30,915 bases of DNA. It comes from Caryophanales bacterium UBA2450 (GTDB lineage: Bacteria; Bacillota_I; Bacilli_A; RFN20; CAG-826). The position numbers were made by a program, and so were the translations under genes. Below, in pieces: positions 26,393-30,915 of the stretch; within the stretch, counting starts at the first letter, position 1, and each line of letters opens with the position of its first letter. The notes under the pieces were generated by a model, which saw only the letters and a program-made list of their open reading frames with translations, did not search any database and was not told where the DNA came from. Location of the stretch: the NCBI GenBank assembly GCA_002342545.1, contig DDQE01000042.1:1-30915 (forward strand). The letters run 5' to 3'.

Positions 26393-27319
26393 TTAGTTAC
26401 CCCCTGACCTTATCTTACGATTTTGATGTCGTTTAGCAAGACCATCTATATAATGCCGTTTCACATAAGGAACACCTAAGAAAATCGCCACTACAATCGC
26501 GGTAAATAATTTCATTAAGTTTGGTTCTAATCCAAAATTAATCACTGATTGATAAATGATATAGTAGATAACACTTCCCACAATTACCGAAGATAATCTA
26601 ACCGCAAAATTCTTCGCGAATTTAGAAAAGATTAATCCTCCAATTACAATCGCGGATAAACAAATGACAATTGCCCCTTTACCCATATTGATTTCGGCCA
26701 TGCCGTAATATTGGGTATAAACCGCTCCAGATAAACCAACAATGCCGTTACTTAAGGCTAGAGCAATCACAATATTTAATTTAGTGTTAATGCCTTGAGC
26801 TTTAGACATTTTTTGATTATTTCCAGTCGCTCTAATAGAGCAACCAAGTTTAGTGCCAAAGAACCAATATAAAACTAAAATAATTAATCCCACAATAATC
26901 ACGCATTTCCATAATGCATCATAGGGGTTACTTTGTGACATAATAGTCTGATAACTTGCAACTGGAATAGACACTATTGATTTATTTTTTGTAATAATTA
27001 AATTCACACTCCAAAGTGCGAGTTGAGTTAATATTCCCGCTAAAATTGCAGGAATACCTAGTAAAGTATGTAATAAACCAGTAACCATTCCACACAATAA
27101 GCCAGCAATAAACCCTAAAAGTAACGCTAGCATAAAGTGACCGCCATTGATAATGATAATAGAGGATACTAATCCTCCAGTAATAAAGCTACCGTCAACG
27201 GTTAAATCGGGAATATCTAAAATCTTAAAGGTGATATAGACCCCAATTCCTGCTATCGCCCATATTAAGCCAAGATTTAACGCTCCTGGCATTGTGCCAA
27301 GAAATTCAAGAAAACTCAT
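26393..27319 (-). CDS. ABC importer permease (COG4120/TrpY-like)
   Basis: A 308-residue polytopic permease with about eight or nine helices. The N-terminus LGLIWAIAGIGVYITFKILD, PDLTVDGSFITGG (37-49), LLGIPAILAGILTQ, and the loop SIRATGNNQKMSKAQGIN (about 181-198) are characteristic of the permease that accompanies ABC_sub_bind binding proteins; this loop contacts the ATPase. The protein ends with a basic tail (KRHQNRKIRSGGN). It starts 9 bp after the binding-protein stop, and the ATPase gene follows after 2 bp. In streptococci the related TrpXYZ genes are tied to tryptophan; the Tyr/Phe leader peptide here suggests a different aromatic amino acid. Confidence 0.9.
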   Translation of the reverse strand: MSFLEFLGTMPGALNLGLIWAIAGIGVYITFKILDIPDLTVDGSFITGGLVSSIIIINGGHFMLALLLGFIAGLLCGMVTGLLHTLLGIPAILAGILTQLALWSVNLIITKNKSIVSIPVASYQTIMSQSNPYDALWKCVIIVGLIILVLYWFFGTKLGCSIRATGNNQKMSKAQGINTKLNIVIALALSNGIVGLSGAVYTQYYGMAEINMGKGAIVICLSAIVIGGLIFSKFAKNFAVRLSSVIVGSVIYYIIYQSVINFGLEPNLMKLFTAIVVAIFLGVPYVKRHYIDGLAKRHQNRKIRSGGN

Positions 27320-27328
27320 ATCTAATTA

Positions 27329-28282
27329 TTATTTAATAGGCTCATATCCTGCAGGAACATCAGATTCACTTAAACCTAATTCTTGTAAAATAAGAGGATT
27401 ATAAACTTTACTTGCCCCTTCGTCATATCTAATTTCAAGTTCAGAAGGTTTTTTACCGTCAATTAAAATCTCTTTTGCCATTAAGCCAGTCACTCTACCT
27501 AATCGATAATAATCAATTGTTAAAGAAGCAACTCCACATTTACGGCAAATTCCTTCTTCTCCAGCAATAACTGGTAAGTTAGCAGGTTTACAAATATTAT
27601 GAATAACATCCGCGTTATCCGCACAAGTATTATCAGTAGGGATATATAAAACATCTAAGCTATTAACTTTAGCGGTTAATTGGCTTGCTAAATCTTCGGT
27701 ATTAGTGAAGATAATTTCTTCAAAAGATAATCCAGTTTTTAATTTATTCAATTCGACTTTGATTTGGTCGGCTTGATATTTAGAATTAGATTCGTTAACG
27801 CAATAAAGAATTCCAATAGTTGTAGCATCACTTACCCATTCAAACACCATTTCGGCTTGATCTTCTAAGCTTGCTAGATCACTAGTGCCAGTAACATTAT
27901 TAGGCACAACACCGTCATTGAAGGCTCCACTATATGTAGTAACTGAAGTACCAACAATTGGAATAGTTTGAGTAGCATTACTTGCTAAAATAACAGATGG
28001 AGTAGCGTTAGCCATAATTAAGTCTCTACTAGTAGAAACAAAACTGGATAAAGCAGTTGCCGCAGTACTAGCGTCCCCATATGCTTGCTTGACATCAAAC
28101 TTCACGGTCTTGCTACCAATAGCTTCTTTAAAAGAATCCATAAAACCGTTCGTAGCCTTAGATAAGGCTTCAATTTCTACCCATTGAAGAATGCCGATAT
28201 TAAAATCAGCTTTTTCTCCACAGCCCACTAAAGAAGTCATCATTAATGGCAAGGCGGATAATAGAAATAATCTCTTTTTCAT
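27329..28282 (-). CDS. Substrate-binding lipoprotein of an ABC_sub_bind/TrpX-type importer, probably for an aromatic amino acid
   Basis: A 317-residue lipoprotein (lipobox SLVGC, Cys21) with the PF04392-like pattern: NIGILQWVEIEAL (28-40), GFMDSFKEAIG, VPNNVTGTSDLASLEDQ, TIGILYCVNESNS, LDVLYIPTDNTCADNAD, and PVIAGEEGICRKCGVASLTIDYYRLGR. The length is the family norm. The family is annotated for various substrates, tryptophan in streptococci. The leader peptide upstream has Tyr and Phe codons but no Trp codon, so I infer tyrosine/phenylalanine uptake. AAGGAGG lies 11 nt from the ATG. A 5-bp hairpin (ATCCT/AGGAT arms, plus 28292-28296 and 28283-28287) covers part of this site and may add translational control. 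Confidence 0.88.
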   Translation of the reverse strand: MKKRLFLLSALPLMMTSLVGCGEKADFNIGILQWVEIEALSKATNGFMDSFKEAIGSKTVKFDVKQAYGDASTAATALSSFVSTSRDLIMANATPSVILASNATQTIPIVGTSVTTYSGAFNDGVVPNNVTGTSDLASLEDQAEMVFEWVSDATTIGILYCVNESNSKYQADQIKVELNKLKTGLSFEEIIFTNTEDLASQLTAKVNSLDVLYIPTDNTCADNADVIHNICKPANLPVIAGEEGICRKCGVASLTIDYYRLGRVTGLMAKEILIDGKKPSELEIRYDEGASKVYNPLILQELGLSESDVPAGYEPIK

Positions 28283-28302
28283 AGGATATAAATCCTCCTT
28301 CT

Positions 28303-28412
28303 AAATAAAATCGGTGTTTTTCGCACCGATATCTCTTCAACTTATTTCGGTGCTTGATTAAGTCTTGTAATCAACACACCTACTAGCTAAAAAGCCAAGA
28401 TCTATTGATTAC
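28303..28412 (-). promoter_or_regulatory. Ribosome-mediated transcription attenuator with five alternative pairing segments
   Basis: Minus-strand RNA segments are given by plus coordinates. Segment 1 is GTAATCAA (28405-28412), within the last codons of the leader peptide. Segment 2 is TTGATTAC (28367-28374). Segment 3 is TAATCAA (28354-28360) followed by GCACCGA (28347-28353). Segment 4 is ATCGGTGC (28323-28330). Segment 5 is CACCGAT (28310-28316), followed by TTTATTT. Pairs 1:2 (8 bp, 10 with a wobble), 2:3 (7 bp, plus GTG:CAC after a bulge), 3:4 (7 bp, antiterminator) and 4:5 (7 bp, terminator) are mutually exclusive in the order expected for attenuation. A ribosome stalled on Tyr/Phe codons leaves segment 1 free, so 1:2 and 3:4 form and transcription continues. 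A ribosome at the stop codon hides segment 1, so 2:3 and 4:5 form and transcription ends. No T-box motif is present. Confidence 0.8.
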
Positions 28413-28461
28413 CTCTTGGATAGAAATAGCTAAAATAGAAATAATACTTACTAAATTTCAT
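28402..28461 (-). CDS. Tyr/Phe-rich leader peptide of an attenuator
   Basis: The peptide is MKFSKYYFYFSYFYPRGNQ, 19 residues ending in TAG. Five Tyr (all TAT) and four Phe codons fall within residues 3-14. There is no Trp. Nine of 19 residues are aromatic, far above expectation, and the rest of the leader folds into alternative hairpins that overlap its 3' end, as in pheL and trpL leaders. The predicted transcript starts about 19 nt upstream. The Shine-Dalgarno site is weak (GAAGAAAC before ATATG). It is too short to be called by ordinary gene finding. It probably has no function beyond being translated to sense charged tRNA-Tyr or tRNA-Phe. Confidence 0.8.
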   Translation of the reverse strand: MKFSKYYFYFSYFYPRGNQ

Positions 28462-28486
28462 ATCGTTTCTTCTTTTCTTGGTTAAA

Positions 28487-28515
28487 AATATATCACTCTT
28501 GTTTTCTATCAACAA
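28487..28515 (-). promoter_or_regulatory. Promoter of the leader peptide and aromatic amino acid importer operon
   Basis: Minus strand: -35 TTGTTG (28510-28515), 17-nt spacer, -10 TATATT (28487-28492), start predicted near 28480. The terminated leader RNA would be about 175-180 nt. Confidence 0.6.
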
Positions 28516-28539
28516 TTATTTTTTTACAATATATATAAG

Positions 28540-29991
28540 ATGAGTAAGAACATTATAGTCATTGGTGGGGGAATTGCCGGGTTAAACGCTGGAATCGAAT
28601 TACTCCAAAAGGGACATGAAGTAACAATCATAGAAAAGAACGATAACATCGGAGGATTATGCTCCGGGTACGACGTTAATGGTTTTTATATTGATGCCTG
28701 TATCCACTGGCTTATGGGCACGCAAAAAGATAACCAGATGTATGAAATATGGAAAAACATCGATGCCCTTAATGATGAAATAAAAATCATAAGGCTAGAA
28801 AATTTTGTCACCGTCAACTATAACGGGACTAGTATAAAGTTTGGAAGAGACTTAGAAAAAACAAGATTAGAGTGGCTTTCTATTGCTCCTGAAGATAAAA
28901 GAAATATCAATAAATTCTTTTCCATAGTCAAAGCAATGGAAAATTTAATGAGTTATGTGCTTAAATGCAAAAATAAAAAGAGCTTCATTAATTTAACTAA
29001 AGTCATCTTTAAATCACCTTCAATTATTAAGTCATTATCTTTATCTAGAGAAGAATACGCAAAGAGATTTAAAAATCCCGCTTTAAGATTTGCGATTACC
29101 AATATGATGACTGGCTATAATAATATGTTTTTCTTGTTTGATATTTATAGTCTATTTTCTCAAGGCAACGCCGACTTCCCTAGCGGAGGAGCCAAATACA
29201 TGGTGGAACGAATCAAAAATAGATTCTTATCTCTTGGAGGTAGACTTCTATTAAATGAAGTAGTCACTAAATTAGAAATCACCAACAACAAAATCGTAGA
29301 AATTAAAACAAATAAAAACAACATTATAAAGGCGCACTCTGTTGTTTCTAGTGTGGATCCTCAATATTTATTGAATCATTTGCTAGATAATAAATATCAA
29401 ATTAATAAAATTAATAAAGCACGTAAACGAATTAATAAGAATTCAATCTCTTCTTGCTTTAATGTCTATGTTACAGTTGAAGGAGATTTATCTACTATTA
29501 ATGGACCAACTTTATATAATATAGATCCAATTAAAATAGGGCATAAAGAATTAGATTATCTATTGGTAAGGCCATATAATTTTGATCCTGACTATTTTAT
29601 AAAAGACCATAAAACTGTAGTTTCTTTATTTGTCGATCAAAATCAACATGACTACCACTACTACAAATCATTAAGTAAGGATGATTATCAAAAAATTACA
29701 AAGCAAAATATCAATTTGATGATTGATTCACTTATCAAAAAGAACCCTTCTTTAAAAGGAAGAGTTGAATATCTGACTCATTTTGGCCCACTTGAATTAG
29801 AGAATAAAACTCATACTTCCTATGGAGCTTTACAAGCTTATTCATTAACAGATTTAAAGAGTTTCTATTTTGCTGAAGGACGAGTTAAAGGAATTAAAAA
29901 TCTATATTGTTGTGGTCAGTGGACAAGATGTATTGGAGGCACTCCTACCGCCTTATTGACATCTCATCAAATCGCTAAAAAAATCAAATAA
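28540..29991 (+). CDS. FAD-dependent phytoene-desaturase-like oxidoreductase
   Basis: A 483-residue flavoprotein of the COG1233 (CrtI/CrtN/carotenoid isomerase-like) group. The N-terminus NIIVIGGGIAGLNAGIELLQ (4-23) is the FAD-binding Rossmann loop GGGIAGL, followed by the ribose-binding acidic end IIEKNDNIGGLC (about 30-41). The C-terminus NLYCCGQWTRCIGG (about 454-467) matches the second FAD motif (GLYLAGQWT type). Length is normal for the family. Substrate is unknown: members desaturate or isomerise carotenoids or oxidise other hydrophobic molecules, and no carotenoid genes are in the window. It is divergent from the importer operon. The ATG is preceded by AT-rich sequence with a TACAAT-like box and no Shine-Dalgarno site, so a leaderless mRNA is possible. 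A hairpin directly after the stop may terminate it. Confidence 0.85.
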   Translation: MSKNIIVIGGGIAGLNAGIELLQKGHEVTIIEKNDNIGGLCSGYDVNGFYIDACIHWLMGTQKDNQMYEIWKNIDALNDEIKIIRLENFVTVNYNGTSIKFGRDLEKTRLEWLSIAPEDKRNINKFFSIVKAMENLMSYVLKCKNKKSFINLTKVIFKSPSIIKSLSLSREEYAKRFKNPALRFAITNMMTGYNNMFFLFDIYSLFSQGNADFPSGGAKYMVERIKNRFLSLGGRLLLNEVVTKLEITNNKIVEIKTNKNNIIKAHSVVSSVDPQYLLNHLLDNKYQINKINKARKRINKNSISSCFNVYVTVEGDLSTINGPTLYNIDPIKIGHKELDYLLVRPYNFDPDYFIKDHKTVVSLFVDQNQHDYHYYKSLSKDDYQKITKQNINLMIDSLIKKNPSLKGRVEYLTHFGPLELENKTHTSYGALQAYSLTDLKSFYFAEGRVKGIKNLYCCGQWTRCIGGTPTALLTSHQIAKKIK

Positions 29992-30014
29992 AAAAGAGGG
30001 AAATTAATCCCTCT
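29990..30014. terminator. Terminator between the oxidoreductase and the convergent membrane protein gene
   Basis: Arms AGAGGGA (29995-30001) and TCCCTCT (30008-30014). The minus strand has a clear T-run (A at 29990-29995 on plus) overlapping the oxidoreductase stop codon, so it suits the minus gene best. The plus side is only AT-rich. Confidence 0.75.
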
Positions 30015-30037
30015 AATAAATATAAATAATAATCTTA

Positions 30038-30691
30038 TTATTCAAGCATATGTGTCGCTCTATATAAGTAAATTATAGTAGTGACATAGATAAAGATTTC
30101 AATCACCGCAGCGGCAATACTAAAGATTGAGAATAATAAAGCAATTCCTGGATTAACATAACCGTTAAATCCTGGCATTAAACCAAAAATAAGAGAAACG
30201 ATATAGATAATCACAATATAGAACGCTAATCTACGTCCTTGTTCTTCCATTTCTCCATTTCCTAAAGCAGCAGCTAAAGAAGAAATACCAAATAAAACAC
30301 AAATAATAACAATTAAGTCTGCAACTGTTGCTACTGTATCTAAAATAGCAAAGACAATTGGTGCTAAGCCTTTAGTGGCTGGAAGAGATTGTAAAATAGC
30401 TGAAGTAATAGCAGCAGCTAAACCAACAATTGTGACAAATAAGCCAATACGGAAATCACGAGAATCTTTGGCCCCCATGATTAAACCAACTAACTGAATA
30501 ACAAAGACAACAATTGAAGCAATTGAAGCAACTAAAAGCATCGTGCCAGCAGAGTTAGCTACTGCTGTATTCCCTGAACTAGCAATAGAAACAAATACAG
30601 CTGCTATTAAAGCAACGACTGCCGAAGCAAGAGCAACGATTTCGGCGATAAAAATTAATCTAACACCACGATGAGCGTGTGGAAATCTCAT
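30038..30691 (-). CDS. Polytopic membrane protein of unknown function
   Basis: A 217-residue protein, mostly Ala/Ile/Val hydrophobic, with about six membrane helices (near 11-36, 48-70, 81-100, 110-140, 151-170, 180-211) and short basic or acidic loops (GAKDSRDFR, GNGEMEEQGRR). The N-terminus MRFPHAHRGVR is basic, so it is likely cytoplasmic. There are no conserved charged motifs suggesting a transporter or enzyme, and I do not recognise the family. AAGGAGGG is 6 nt upstream of the ATG, which supports the start. It is convergent with the oxidoreductase and appears monocistronic. Confidence 0.75.
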   Translation of the reverse strand: MRFPHAHRGVRLIFIAEIVALASAVVALIAAVFVSIASSGNTAVANSAGTMLLVASIASIVVFVIQLVGLIMGAKDSRDFRIGLFVTIVGLAAAITSAILQSLPATKGLAPIVFAILDTVATVADLIVIICVLFGISSLAAALGNGEMEEQGRRLAFYIVIIYIVSLIFGLMPGFNGYVNPGIALLFSIFSIAAAVIEIFIYVTTIIYLYRATHMLE

Positions 30692-30915
30692 AAATTTCCC
30701 TCCTTATTTTCATTTGATATTTTAAGATTATTTCTAAATAAAATAAACATAAATTTCTATAAAGATATGCGAAACGCATGAAATTTATTTCATACTTGCC
30801 CTAACCCATGAGATTGTTGATTTTGCAAGTGTTGTTGGCTAAATCCTCACAAAATCACGCATTTTAAAACCTTACAAAAGCTTATTTCAGGGGCTAAGTC
30901 ATTGAAATTATCTCC
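30692..30915. other. Intergenic stretch without a recognisable gene
   Basis: No ORF or RNA gene was recognised here. It holds two adjoining dyads: ATGCG/CGCAT around AAA (30767-30779) and ATGAAAT/ATTTCAT around TT (30778-30793). They sit about 75-100 bp upstream of the membrane protein gene and could be operators. A longer-range pair ACTTGC/GCAAGT lies to their right. No convincing -35/-10 pair was found. Confidence 0.4.

Noticed and set aside
28283..28480. T-box riboswitch upstream of the amino acid importer
   Set aside because: No AGGGUGGNACC T-box sequence or Stem I specifier pattern is visible; the translated Tyr/Phe leader explains the structure better.
1..30915. Mycoplasma-type genetic code (TGA as Trp)
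   Set aside because: Genes of more than 1000 codons are open under the standard code and use TGG for Trp; the lone in-frame TGA is in a decayed remnant. Only the absence of TGA stops is kept as an observation.

Overview
The window looks like the chromosome of a low-GC Gram-positive bacterium, probably an uncultured gut member of the Bacilli or a Mollicutes-related lineage. The DNA is AT-rich. Shine-Dalgarno sites of the AAGGAGG type precede most genes, lipoproteins with Cys lipoboxes are numerous, and bacterial Ig-like (Big_2) and InlB-type repeats are common. All 20 intact genes end in TAA (18) or TAG (2); none ends in TGA. No rRNA, tRNA, CRISPR array or insertion sequence was seen. The species cannot be named from this sequence alone.

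Region 1 (1-3040): a decayed remnant (103-431) of a surface-protein gene whose C-terminus resembles that of its neighbour, followed by an intact 768-residue surface protein with a starch-binding-like module, InlB-type repeats and a C-terminal membrane anchor that lacks LPXTG.

Region 2 (3045-23121, minus strand): an apparent 20-kb, eleven-gene starch/maltodextrin operon. It runs from a good promoter at about 23090 to a terminator at 3045. The order is binding protein (malE-like), malF, malG, malK, two unknown lipoproteins, a GH13 amylase lipoprotein, a small lipoprotein, a type I pullulanase lipoprotein, and two Ig-domain/carbohydrate-binding lipoproteins. The lipoproteins appear to capture and cut starch at the cell surface, and MalEFG with the ATPase imports the products. 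The ATPase is 852 residues, more than twice the usual MalK length, and the binding protein sits on a stalk of two Ig domains.

Region 3 (23164-25316): a small four-helix membrane protein, a convergent XRE-type regulator fused to a membrane domain, and an isolated polyprenyl-phosphate sugar-1-phosphate transferase whose promoter predicts an almost leaderless mRNA.

Region 4 (25327-28515, minus strand): a three-gene ABC importer of the TrpX/ABC_sub_bind (COG2984-COG4120-COG1101) type. It is preceded by the most interesting element of the window: a 19-residue leader peptide with 5 Tyr and 4 Phe codons, followed by five RNA segments that can pair alternatively and end in a terminator. This reads as a ribosome-mediated attenuator and points to tyrosine or phenylalanine as the sensed, and probably imported, amino acid. 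The importer's ATPase also carries a charged insertion of roughly 65 residues between the ABC signature and Walker B.

Region 5 (28540-30915): a divergent FAD-dependent phytoene-desaturase-like oxidoreductase, a six-helix membrane protein, and 224 bp with no recognisable gene.
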